A stretch of DNA of 64,000 nucleotides, taken from contig JAPNXP010000003.1 in the NCBI GenBank assembly GCA_028753945.1, positions 2,232,001 to 2,296,000 on the forward strand. Direction: 5' to 3'. The DNA is from Hexactinellida sp. DTS-2022. Taxonomy: Eukaryota; Porifera; Hexactinellida. The position numbers and the translations under genes are program-made. The notes under the pieces were generated by a model. That model ran no database searches. It worked only from the letters and a program-made list of their open reading frames with translations, and was not told where the DNA came from. Shown in pieces: positions 59,101-64,000 of this stretch (within the stretch, counting starts at the first letter, position 1; the number at the start of each line of letters is the position of its first letter).

Positions 59101-61234
59101 TTGTGTATGTATATTGATTACGTCATTGTGGTTAAATCCGACTTGAAATCATTCTCAAAAGTATTTTAGATGTTTCCAGCGTATTTGAAAACCTAAGTTT
59201 AGTTTATTCCATGACAATAGGTAATTTATTTTACGAGCAATTAGAAAGTAAACACTGGCCTGGAAATAAAATGGCAAATACTTGACTTATCTAGCCGTAT
59301 AATATAGTAGGCCATGGTTGCCCTAATCTATATTATTAAATTTCGATTGTTGTTTGTGTGTTTGTTTGTGTGTGTGTTTGTTCGGATTATATTAAAGTGA
59401 TGGGGGAATAGAACCGCAATTAATATTGGGATATAAACTAACTTTCAAATGTTATAATAGGTAAACAAATGTTATAATAGGTAAACAAGTATGCTGAACA
59501 CGAATTTCGTGTTTATAAATTTCTCATATTAATATTTGTTGTTGTTGTTTACACAAAATAGATAAACAAATTAATGAAATTCAAAATCAACCTAGAAGTT
59601 AGCTTCCAACGGGTATTATAGGTAAACAAGTATGCCGAACACGAATTTCGCGTTTATAAATTTCTCATATTAATATTTGTTGTTGTTGTTTACACAAAAT
59701 AGGTAAACAAATTAATGAAAATTCAAAATCAACCTAGAAGTTAGCTTCCAACGGGTATTATAGGTAAACAAGTATGCCGAACACGAATTTCGCTTTTATA
59801 AATTTCTCATATGAATATTTGTTGTTGTTTTTTACACAAAATAGGTAAACAAATTAATGAAAATTCAGAATCAACCTAGAAGTTAGTTTTCAACGGGTAT
59901 TATTGGTAAACAAGTATGCTGAACACGAATTTCGCGTTTAAATTTTCTAATATGAATATTTTTTGTTGTTGTTGTTGTTGTTGTTGTTTACTCAAAATAG
60001 CTAAACAATTTAATGAAAATTCAAAATCAACCTAGAAGTTAACTTTCAATAGGTATTATAAGTAAACAAGTGTGCTGAACACGAATTTCGCATTTATAAA
60101 ATTCTAATATGAGTATTTGTTGTTGTTGTTGTTTACACAATTAGGTAAACAAATTAATGAAAATTAGATAGCTATCTACCATTTCCATGGTAGAAAATGT
60201 GAGGAGTAAGGCCGCTCAGCGGCCGTTAACTTGAGGTGCGTAGCACCGATCTGTCGCAAAGCGACCGAGACCGAAGGGCTCGTGATATTATAATGTGAAC
60301 AACCATAGTCTTGCATTTATCTCTTTGTTATTTCTATTTAGTAGCATTCATAGTTATAACTTTGGTGAAGATTATTCTATTAATCCTTAACATGTCGTCT
60401 TAATTAATCAAAATTGATGTTTATGATATTTTGACGTTAAATTAATTGAAAATTGGCGCCCCCTAAGGGGGCTCAAATATTTCCACAAGGGGCGCCATGG
60501 CGCCCCTTGGAGCACCCCTGGAACCGCCCCTGCCCTTTACTAACAGGTAATACAGTGCGTTATACATCTCGATTGTATCAATTATTTACAAGCTATGCCG
60601 TACCATCACATCATACAAGCGTTTGCGAAATATAATTGCTTTTTGTACTCTACCCGGCTAGAAGTATTTGAACAACCGGAATTTTGGTGCCACTTGTGTC
60701 ACAAATGGCTCATAACAGGGACACAAATGCTACTACATTGGTATAATCTGAAATGACTGAAAAATCTATCGTTATATACTTAAAACCTACTGGTTTTAGT
60801 TCATGTTATGACCAAATATATTTGGGCAGTAGAGTATGTATTTATTTTTGTGGTTGTTGGTAGTTTTATTATTTGCTATTTGTCTATTTTTCTATATTCA
60901 AATCACAGGGCTTATGCTGTCAGGCGGTGAAAAACAACGAGTGGTCATTGCCCGAACTTTTATAAAAGGTGCTCCTATTCTCTTATTCGATGAGGCCACT
61001 TCCTCTCTCGACAGCTTAACAGAATCCTATCTATTGGAGTCTCTACGCTCTACATTCCAATGTCAGACCAGCTTATTCATAGCACATAGACTCAGTACCA
61101 TACAGGATGCAGACGTTATATTCGTGATGGAGAATGGAAGAATTATTGAAGAAGGCTCGCATAGAGAATTACTAGATAGTGGCAAGCTGTATAGATATAT
61201 GTGGGAGAATCAGACTGCTAAGAAGAGTGTATAG
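28890..61234 (+). CDS. ABCB7: Mitochondrial ABC half-transporter, ABCB7/Atm1 type, eight exons
   Basis: Exons 28890-29109, 30172-30339, 30671-31016, 53302-53633, 54072-54247, 56137-56292, 56679-56880 and 60909-61234 join in frame to 641 codons. ABCB7/Atm1 sits in the mitochondrial inner membrane and exports a glutathione-linked sulfur compound needed for cytosolic iron-sulfur cluster assembly. Seen: an Arg/Ser-rich N-terminus ([16 protein letters not shown]) fitting a mitochondrial presequence; a membrane domain with the Atm1-type [20 protein letters not shown] and [19 protein letters not shown] blocks; Walker [10 protein letters not shown] (433-441); Q-loop Gln 481; signature LSGGEKQR (537-544); Walker B ILLFDE (557-562); D-loop SSLD; H-loop His 593. 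All ATPase motifs are intact. It is shorter than the human protein and lacks its cysteine-containing C-terminal tail. Other ABCB half-transporters are less likely given the membrane-domain blocks. Confidence 0.95.
29135..29569. mobile_element. Tigger-like element in ABCB7 intron 1
   Basis: Left end CAGTGGAACTTAGATTATCC after TA. The right end reads AGCGAGTCTCTACTG; the TA on that side is unclear. Internal text (ATCCGAACG, TTCGGATTAATAAGG) fits the family. Confidence 0.6.
29616..29734. mobile_element. hAT-type MITE, 119 bp, GAGCGC-rich
   Basis: Ends CAGAGCATTA and TAATACTCTG. Flanks gcagtagt and ccagtagt match at 7 of 8 positions. Dense GGAGCGCG motifs in both orientations. Confidence 0.7.
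30172..30339 (+). CDS. ABCB7: ABCB7 exon 2
   Basis: Acceptor TTTTATAG, donor TTAG/GTAGCT. Encodes [13 protein letters not shown] to GYGAARLG, first two membrane helices. Confidence 0.93.
30576..30649. mobile_element. Tigger-like MITE, 74 bp
   Basis: Ends CAGTAGAACTTGTTTATAA / CGTAGACAGGTTCTACTG, TA on both sides. Only 21 bases separate it from ABCB7 exon 3, so it covers the polypyrimidine/branch region of intron 2. Confidence 0.8.
30671..31016 (+). CDS. ABCB7: ABCB7 exon 3
   Basis: Acceptor TCTTCAG, donor AAA/GTGAGT, phase 2. Encodes [20 protein letters not shown] through VTQWRTK, including the DRGTRAI motif. Confidence 0.96.
31017..32773. other. ABCB7 intron 3, first part: repeat remnants
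   Basis: 31037-31345 is an ACGAATATTCG-type MITE. 31395-31830 resembles one arm of the foldback around 41024-41240 (GGGGTCACTCGAT, CGTTGCTATGGAAAA). 31835-31990 is the inverted start of the hairpin-module family (GAAGTTTGTTTCTATCTTGT). 32200-32620 is an inverted match of 36280-36590. No coding sequence; the 118-codon frame at 31522-31878 lies in these repeats. Confidence 0.55.
32774..32989. mobile_element. hAT-type MITE, 216 bp, GGCGCG-rich
   Basis: Ends CAGGGTTTCATCCAGGC / GCCTGGATGAAAGCCTG, exact 8-bp duplication tatagtat (32766-32773, 32990-32997). Inside, TAGGCGCGTGTGAGCGAGCT is tandemly repeated. Confidence 0.9.
33054..33318. mobile_element. hAT-type MITE (CATAGGCGTC family), copy 2
   Basis: Exact 8-bp duplication gccactat (33046-33053, 33319-33326). 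Interior is nearly the same as 27896-28209. Confidence 0.9.
33413..34329. mobile_element. hAT-type MITE (CAGTGGCGT family), 917 bp
   Basis: Ends CAGTGGCGTTTCTAGG / CCTAGATACGCCACTG, exact 8-bp duplication gttatcta (33405-33412, 34330-34337). Subterminal C/G runs. An inner inverted repeat (TTATATGGAGCT / AGCTCCATATAA, 33857-33988) may be a nested unit. Confidence 0.9.
34480..34966 (+). repeat. Hairpin-module family (context A), copy with hairpin at 34842-34966
   Basis: Shares with 35640-36120 and 41870-42388 the lead-in AATCTCAGA, ATGCTGACTCATCACC, GAAGTGAGCTAAA and GATGATGACAT, then the 125-bp hairpin. Sequence after the hairpin is unique. The end of the hairpin therefore looks like an element terminus. 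Confidence 0.75.
35640..36120 (+). repeat. Hairpin-module family (context A), copy with hairpin at 35999-36120
   Basis: The same blocks as the preceding copy. The hairpin arms contain CAGCTGTGCAGACAGCATTT and GTCGTCGGCACAGGCTGC. 36130-36590 after it belongs to another repeat family also found at 57930-58330 and inverted at 32200-32620. Confidence 0.75.
37449..40827 (+). mobile_element. P element (P/THAP9 superfamily), 3.4 kb
   Basis: Perfect terminal inverted repeats of about 32 bp start CACAGACTACGTTACTATAG, with a further inner match ACCATGGATTACTTCAAGTC. The exact 8-bp target duplication tgttaaac (37441-37448, 40828-40835) is the size typical of P elements. Contains one transposase gene (next entry). 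Target is an arm of the foldback element. Confidence 0.95.
37682..40571 (+). pseudogene. P-element transposase with THAP domain, almost intact
   Basis: Starts [15 protein letters not shown], a THAP zinc finger (C2CH: the two Cys here, then Cys and His in FICANHF). The finger is split by a 1-nt loss in the A run at 37793-37797. A second shift near 38165-38180 moves the frame again, and TAA at 38430-38432 interrupts it. From there an uninterrupted 693-codon frame (38490-40571) covers the RNase-H-like catalytic domain of P transposases: [20 protein letters not shown] (first Asp, residue 92 of that frame), ICTDDYQLN (second, 186/187), and [10 protein letters not shown] with the Glu (439). [14 protein letters not shown] fits the conserved segment after the second Asp. 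Three lesions only, so inactivation is recent, or some are introns or sequence errors. THAP9 is the vertebrate relative. Confidence 0.92.
41459..41632. repeat. CGATTGGATTG repeat, end of a hAT-like element
   Basis: GGATTGTCGATTGCGATTGG-type repeats ending GATTAGCAATCCTG, the same style as the element at 19676-21554. Its other end was not found. Confidence 0.5.
41750..42388 (+). repeat. Hairpin-module family (context A), copy with hairpin at 42271-42388
   Basis: The longest copy. Begins near CTTCCAATTTGTTTATTAGG, shared with 35495. The hairpin has a deletion in the loop. Followed by unrelated GC-richer sequence with GGTGTAACTC repeats. Confidence 0.75.
42565..42706. mobile_element. Tigger-like MITE, 142 bp
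   Basis: Ends CAGTTGAAACCGGATA / TATCCGGTTTCAACTG, TA on both sides, internal GTTAAAAATATCCG repeats. Confidence 0.88.
42872..43495. mobile_element. Inverted-repeat element made of TCAACTCGTACC units
   Basis: Left end GCCAGTCAACTCGTACCTA and right end TAGGTACGAGTTGACTGGC are exact complements. The left arm has about nine and the right arm about sixteen (A/G)TCAACTCGT-type units at 10-20 bp spacing. No target duplication recognised, no transposase. Confidence 0.8.
43500..43740 (-). mobile_element. Helitron-like family 2 fragment
   Basis: GTGACGTCATAAACCCATAA, ACCAATAGATCGTTGTCAGC and TTTTCAGATTTCTAGACCTT blocks, matching 14180-14400. Both termini missing. Confidence 0.65.
43809..43931. mobile_element. 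hAT-type MITE (CAGTGGTACCCAACC), 123 bp
   Basis: Ends CAGTGGTACCCAACCTTGG and GGTTGGGAATCGCTG. Flanks atataata and atctaata differ at one base. Text resembles 13130-13200 and 25440-25500, which look like decayed relatives. Confidence 0.7.
44150..48110 (-). pseudogene. RAG1/Transib/Chapaev-like transposase fossil
   Basis: Read right to left: [18 protein letters not shown] (a Cys-rich start, near 47900); a 127-codon frame 47859-47476 with [23 protein letters not shown] (about 47300), taken as the first catalytic Asp block; NIVWINK and RPVLLLA in other frames; [14 protein letters not shown] (about 46930) with a CxxC; then frame 46663-46117 with [20 protein letters not shown], an [14 protein letters not shown] block holding the presumed Glu, SRKISFELN and SDPVL. 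Order and spacing match the RNase-H-like transposases that include Transib, Chapaev and RAG1. Several stops and frameshifts. A 1.8-kb palindrome (44331-46116) splits the C-terminus, which resumes as [13 protein letters not shown] at 44330 and ends at 44153. Confidence 0.75.
44331..46116. mobile_element. Giant palindrome inserted in the transposase fossil (copy 3 of the foldback set)
   Basis: Ends CACGGACTACTA and TAGTAGTCCGT, flanked by ggttagtg on both sides (44323-44330, 46117-46124). Outer arms share CGGACGCGACAAAGCCAAAC and ACTAAATTCGCAATATCCTC. The centre, 44686-45766, is the CGTGACC foldback also seen at 11698 and 25763. The arms run close to 890 bases each with few mismatches. Confidence 0.92.
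48166..50331 (-). mobile_element. Head-to-tail array of four Helitron-like family 2 units
   Basis: Unit borders where TTTTAATATA is followed directly by CGAGCCCTTCGG: units 48166-48915, 48916-49627, 49628-49758 (internally deleted) and 49759-50331, all in the same orientation. Each full unit has CGGTCGCTTCGCGAC and GGCCGCTTCGCGG hairpins at the minus-strand 3' side and ACCAATAGATCGTTGTCGCA, GACTCGTAGTCTTTCCAAT and a CAAACA run at the 5' side. The second unit carries a small GGTCCGGCC-rich insertion (about 49065-49210). Confidence 0.78.
50341..50925 (-). mobile_element. Helitron-like family 2, 3'-truncated fifth copy
   Basis: Follows the array in the same orientation and shares the full 5' side (ACCAATAGATCGTTGTCGCA, CA repeat, GCGCTTTTAATATAGAGATA), with a TGACGTCA site at 50743. 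Confidence 0.7.
51016..51420 (+). mobile_element. Helitron-like family 2, opposite orientation, truncated
   Basis: Starts TCTATATACTAAAAGCACAA after A, then GTGTGTTTGTCC, GATAGGAAAGACCATAAGCT, and TGACGTCA at 51179 and 51297. The 3' end is missing. Confidence 0.7.
51530..52029. mobile_element. Tigger-like element, 500 bp
   Basis: Left CAGTGGAACCTCTATAAGTG, right CACTTATAGAGGTTGCACTG, TA on both sides. Internal TTATAGAGGTT and CCCCATT repeats. No coding sequence. Confidence 0.85.
52103..52615 (-). repeat. Hairpin-module family (context A), inverted copy, hairpin at 52103-52229
   Basis: The whole lead-in is present in reverse (TCCATGTCATCGTCACTATG, GATGAGTCAGCATTTTTTAT, CAAGGTGTCAAGACCC). Beyond the hairpin (below 52103) the sequence is unrelated to other copies. 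Confidence 0.78.
52700..52885 (-). mobile_element. Helitron-like family 2, 5' end fragment
   Basis: TGAGCTTGTGGTCTTTCCTA, then CACACACAAACAATAATTGT and GCTTTTAATATACTATATAG, the minus-strand 5' end. Confidence 0.6.
53085..53262. mobile_element. Tigger-like MITE 39 bases before ABCB7 exon 4
   Basis: Ends CAGTCGAAATCGGGTTTTTT / CCCCGATTTCGACTG, TA on both sides, GGCAAAAAAACCC repeats. Sits at the branch-point region of the 22-kb intron. Confidence 0.88.
53302..53633 (+). CDS. ABCB7: ABCB7 exon 4
   Basis: Acceptor CATTCCATCAG, donor CTAG/GTATGC. Encodes [19 protein letters not shown] to [13 protein letters not shown], helices 4-6 of the membrane domain and the linker before them. Confidence 0.96.
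54072..54247 (+). CDS. ABCB7: ABCB7 exon 5
   Basis: Acceptor ATACATAG, donor ATG/GTAAGG. Encodes [18 protein letters not shown] to [10 protein letters not shown], the link to the ATPase domain. Confidence 0.95.
54248..56136. other. ABCB7 intron 5: Helitron-like copies and remnants
   Basis: 54310-54480 is an old repeat also at 22824. 54519-55183 is a family 2 Helitron-like copy (plus orientation; TTTG runs, three ~145-bp units, end GAAGGGCTCG/T). 55365-55505 is GC-rich with GCCGGCGCCAC / GGTGGCGCCGGC ends. 55711-55794 is a second family 2 3' end. 55910-56090 looks like a decayed Tigger-like element (TTCGGATCATCGAAATTCTC, ATTAACGAGGGTCTACT). Confidence 0.6.
56137..56292 (+). CDS. ABCB7: ABCB7 exon 6 (Walker A)
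   Basis: Acceptor ATCTCAAG, donor CAG/GTTAGT. Encodes [27 protein letters not shown] and [20 protein letters not shown]. Confidence 0.97.
56679..56880 (+). CDS. ABCB7: ABCB7 exon 7 (Q-loop)
   Basis: Acceptor CTATCAAG, donor AGAG/GTAAGG, phase 1. Encodes [20 protein letters not shown] through [20 protein letters not shown] and GER. Confidence 0.97.
57403..57902 (-). mobile_element. Complete non-autonomous Helitron, family 1 (500 bp)
   Basis: Minus-strand 5' TCTATACTATTAAAACACAA after A, 3' ...AAGCGCGCTAG before T, stem-loop ACCAACCGCGAAGCGGTTGG near the 3' end. Uninterrupted reference copy for the family. TGACGTCA at 57719. A repeat at 57095-57300, just left of it, recurs inverted at 59140-59320. 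Confidence 0.85.
57930..58663. repeat. Repeat shared with 36130-36590, then hairpin context B
   Basis: 57970-58330 matches 36130-36470 (GTCTAATTTGCACCTGGGGT). 58420-58663 matches 13500-13730 (CAACCGTGGATAACATTGCT), the lead-in of the hairpin module in its second context. Confidence 0.65.
58664..58793. repeat. Conserved long hairpin module, context B copy
   Basis: Same hairpin as 13731-13856, with arms CAGCATGTTCCTTTGGAGGC and ACCAAAGGAACATGCGTCGG. Preceded by GATGACTTGGCGA. Unique sequence follows. Confidence 0.85.
59328..60282 (+). mobile_element. Helitron-like family 2 element with ~145-bp repeats
   Basis: Starts TCTATATTATTAAATTTCGA after A and ends GACCGAAGGGCTCG before T. About five ~145-bp units (GGTAAACAAATTAATGAAAA, AGCTTCCAACGGGTATTATA). 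3' hairpins GGCCGCTCAGCGGCC and GTCGCAAAGCGAC. Confidence 0.78.
60909..61234 (+). CDS. ABCB7: ABCB7 exon 8 (signature, Walker B, H-loop, stop)
   Basis: Acceptor AATCACAG after a T-rich tract. Encodes [18 protein letters not shown] through [16 protein letters not shown] to NQTAKKSV and TAG 61232-61234. Confidence 0.97.
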
Positions 61235-61361
61235 TGGAATTGAAAGTATATTTTATCCATTGATATCAGTTATGCTAATTTTCAATGCGAATTCGCCGTA
61301 TAACTCAACATTAATTGAGTATCCACAACCGTAGCATCGGAATTTTTTTTCGGCCAGTGGA

Positions 61362-61367
61362 AATAAA
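61362..61367 (+). promoter_or_regulatory. ABCB7: Candidate ABCB7 polyadenylation signal
   Basis: AATAAA 128 bases after the stop codon. Position is right for a 3' end; nothing else confirms it. Confidence 0.45.
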
Positions 61368-62512
61368 CAATAATCGTATCGTTCACAACAGTATTGCTAT
61401 TGTACATAGTAGGACTAATCACTAAATATATTAAATTAGAGGCAAACGATTAAATGTCCACAAAAATGATGTGGCCATGACCACTTGCATCTACACTTGC
61501 TATGGTCATGTATTGGTTACCGAACGTGTCAGTAGGAAACCTGGCTACCTCACTACTATCAGCCTCGTTAATGCTACACTTCTGCTTAAAATTTGGGATC
61601 TACATTCTAGCATGGTTTAGAATGATTAGTGTATCCCTATTTATTGTGTTCTGACTGATAGGCATTTACAAAAGCAACAAAGCAGGTGGAGGGTGACAGG
61701 CAGTGGCTGACACAAAGGAGTTATTTTCTATCAGGACGAATACTATGTAAAAATCCAATATGACGGTCAGAGTATTATTATTAAACACTATTTTGTATCG
61801 GCCTCCACCGACGCCACTGAGTAATTTATATAATGTATATTTGTCGGAAGATATGTGCATGGTCCATAATGTTTCATCAAAAGTCTTATTTCTTGATCCA
61901 AATACTGGTTCTAACTTCTAACAAATACTAACAGACCCCTCCTATAGATATGAGTTCGCTTGAATGCAATTCCTACAAAATGCTTAAAAAGGAATACCTT
62001 ATTATAGGAAATTAACCCGCCATGTAATTAACGCGAATTGCTCCAATTCGCGTTAATTTCCGTCGTATTAATTTCATGGCGCGTTAATGTCCTATAATAA
62101 GGTCATTAGACTAGGACAGAATATATCCGGGAGTATAATTAGACTAGGACATTATATACTCGGGGGGTATACCTTATTATAGGAAATTAACGCGAATTGC
62201 TCCAATTCGCGTTAATTTCATGGCGCGTTAATTTCCTATAATAAGTATTAATATTAGGATCTCTTAGACAGAATTTGCGTTTGAGGCAATAATTACGACT
62301 AAATTATGACCCCTGCACATATTTTGAGAGTCTTGGGATATTCGTAACAAATCTTTTGACTTCACTAAATTATCAATTGGAAATACTGATAGGAAACTCA
62401 ATCTTCTCAGAAATCTCATTAAATTCATACAAACATATTGTTATGATTTCATTTTATTTCAACAGGGCCCGTATATTGAATATGTTACTAATTACACAAC
62501 ATTGCATTAGTG
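61368..62512. other. Spacer between ABCB7 and the orphan gene
   Basis: Holds two copies of a small palindromic MITE (61998-62101 and 62173-62245). The rest is AT-rich, without recognised repeats or genes. Confidence 0.55.
61998..62245. repeat. Two copies of a CTTATTATAGGAAATTAACG palindromic MITE
   Basis: Copies 61998-62101 and 62173-62245 begin CTTATTATAGGAAATTAAC and end with its complement. Each contains GCGAATTGCTCCAATTCGCG. The 70 bases between have ATTAGACTAGGACA twice, so the pair may be a local duplication. Confidence 0.8.
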
Positions 62513-63712
62513 ATGATATACTTAATAATATTCTTAGTCCTGTGTGCTGTATTCTTGGCGTATGCCACACATTTCGCATGGACAGTCAGAACGAATATCG
62601 GTCGATTCGCGTCTCTAATCGACGCTGAATCCTTTGCACACAGATATAAAGCGAAATTACAGATAAACACTACTAGCAAACAAATTATTTATGGTCAGAA
62701 ATACAGCAAATATTCCACAGATCCCATATCGCTGTTCTATAATGAAATTATATTAATATTCTACCCAGTGATTGCTAATACGATATACTACTCAATAGAT
62801 AGGAATGAGTATAGAGATTGTTTCTATGAATCTCTGGCGTATTTAACAGGGAGAGAAAAAGTTGTTATTATTCGCGATGTTAAATGGTACTTCATTAAGA
62901 ATTTCTTTCGCATGCGCAGTTTTTATCAGATTCTATTTAGCATGAGACAACTTAAAACGATTTTACCTTTCGTGCCACATAATATATTGTTAGATCCAGA
63001 TAGAGTTCTTAGCTATGTGCCAAATCAAATGAAAATAAATACAAAGTTAACTTTAGTGGAAATAGATTCATTTTCCCGATTTCAAATCCGCGCATTGTAT
63101 ACACAATCCCATAACTCTACTGATATGAGGATTCGTGTCCTCAATAATTTAATGAGAATTGCTAAGAGGAGTAAACACAAAATTATGTTATCTAGAAGTG
63201 AGAGAAACATTTTAGACCCCACATTCTCTTCGTCATTACAACAGTCAACTCTACCTGTTGCTCTTATCGAAGCGGAAATACAGAGAACTCGCGAATTTTC
63301 CAACCATTTGGGGTCTGTTAGAATCGGGAACTGTAATCTACATGCTTTAGGCCACAATTTAATTCCACTCTTCGCGGCAGATTTGCATAAACGATTAGCG
63401 AAATCTAACACTCCACGTAGCACCAATCGCATCATATTATGCTATCACAAAACTGGGAAGTTGAGCTACTATACCACTCTATACCAGCATCAATACAAAG
63501 TGTTAAAATTCGCCCGGAAACTAGGACACTTAGAAGATGAGATGATAGTATTAAGCTGTTTCAATAAAGCAAAATGCGAACTGAACCATGGATACAACAA
63601 GATAGACTCGTTCATAAGACTAATACAGAGTAGTTGGAAAATGTTGTGTAGAGACTCACAGGTATTTCTTGTCAACAACCAATCATACATAGAATCTTTA
63701 TTGCAGGAGTAA
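62513..63712 (+). CDS. Single-exon orphan gene with N-terminal membrane anchor (399 aa)
   Basis: Uninterrupted frame from ATG 62513 (MIYLIIFLVLCAVFLAYATH) to TAA. Residues 3-20 are hydrophobic enough for a signal-anchor; the remaining 370 or so are polar and basic, consistent with a type II membrane protein whose C-terminal domain faces the lumen or outside. No catalytic motif or repeat was recognised. Possible marks are a FFRMRSFYQILFSMRQLK basic-aromatic stretch, a conserved-looking RIGNCNLHALGHNLIPLFAA segment and a HQYKVLKFARKLGHLEDEMI helix. Starts 1.3 kb after ABCB7 on the same strand. It is free of repeats, unlike its surroundings, which argues for selection. It could be a lineage-specific gene, a diverged glycosyltransferase-like protein or a captured transposon-encoded protein; the sequence alone does not decide. 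Confidence 0.7.
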   Translation: MIYLIIFLVLCAVFLAYATHFAWTVRTNIGRFASLIDAESFAHRYKAKLQINTTSKQIIYGQKYSKYSTDPISLFYNEIILIFYPVIANTIYYSIDRNEYRDCFYESLAYLTGREKVVIIRDVKWYFIKNFFRMRSFYQILFSMRQLKTILPFVPHNILLDPDRVLSYVPNQMKINTKLTLVEIDSFSRFQIRALYTQSHNSTDMRIRVLNNLMRIAKRSKHKIMLSRSERNILDPTFSSSLQQSTLPVALIEAEIQRTREFSNHLGSVRIGNCNLHALGHNLIPLFAADLHKRLAKSNTPRSTNRIILCYHKTGKLSYYTTLYQHQYKVLKFARKLGHLEDEMIVLSCFNKAKCELNHGYNKIDSFIRLIQSSWKMLCRDSQVFLVNNQSYIESLLQE

Positions 63713-64000
63713 TTCATATTTATTGTGTTAGTAGTTGTACTACATTAACTTTATTGTTGCATGTTCTCTTGATCCTTAATTAATTGCATATACCGTGTGT
63801 TAATTTTATCTTTATTCTCCTATAATTAGCAACTTTTATTTTATGATCACAAGTACAATTAGTGATGTATATTTTGAAAAATAAGATCTTGTCTTCAGTC
63901 TTTTATCTATCGCTGAAATTGTCTCTCACACGAACACCTAAATTATTTACGAAAGCGCTCAAAGGCAAGGTACATCGAACCTTGTAGGGACCTCTGCTCG

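Larger units (their letters stand above)
56907..60532. mobile_element. hAT-bounded 3.6-kb composite filling ABCB7 intron 7
   Basis: Ends CAGGGGCGGCGCC and GAACCGCCCCTG, exact 8-bp duplication ccctttac (56899-56906, 60533-60540). GGCGCC-rich sequence lies just inside both ends. The interior is almost all later insertions: Helitron family 1, the hairpin module (context B) and a Helitron-like family 2 copy. No hAT transposase seen. Confidence 0.85.

Noticed and set aside
1..64000. tRNA or rRNA genes
   Set aside because: No cloverleaf with A and B box or ribosomal sequence was recognised on either strand by eye; a tRNA search program would be needed to exclude a diverged one.

Overview
The window is AT-rich eukaryotic DNA with spliced genes, long introns and very dense DNA transposons. 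Its two recognisable genes (a 26S proteasome lid subunit and a mitochondrial ABC transporter) read as animal proteins. The repeat mix (hAT, Tigger-like, Helitron, P element with THAP domain, MULE, RAG1/Transib/Chapaev-like, long foldback palindromes, almost no retroelements) fits a marine or early-branching invertebrate such as a sponge. That assignment is inference, not proof.

Genes: (1) an unrecognised two-exon coding region on the minus strand (8671 to 7947); (2) PSMD7/Rpn8 on the plus strand in three exons (11136-17419, 309 aa); (3) ABCB7/Atm1-type transporter on the plus strand in eight exons (28890-61234, 641 aa), with a 22.3-kb third intron; (4) an intact single-exon 399-codon orphan gene with one N-terminal membrane segment (62513-63712). 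All splice junctions given keep frame and use GT-AG.

Transposon layout: 1-768 is a broken MULE transposase with a FLYWCH-like finger. 1555-7934 is a pile of hAT-type elements, one carrying hAT transposase remains next to a broken integrase. The PSMD7 introns hold a foldback palindrome, Tigger-like MITEs, Helitrons and a perfect 68-bp palindrome. 17.4-28.9 kb is repeats only. ABCB7 intron 3 holds a three-level nest (Helitron 36600-41697, foldback element about 37108-41400, P element 37449-40827 with 8-bp target duplication), a RAG1/Transib/Chapaev-like transposase fossil split by a 1.8-kb palindrome (44331-46116), and a head-to-tail array of Helitron-like units (48166-50331). Intron 7 is mostly one 3.6-kb hAT-bounded element with Helitrons inside it.

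The genes do not form an operon or visible pathway. What ties the window together is transposition history: many insertions can be dated relative to each other by nesting and by exact 8-bp target duplications. All calls come from reading the sequence; no database search was run.
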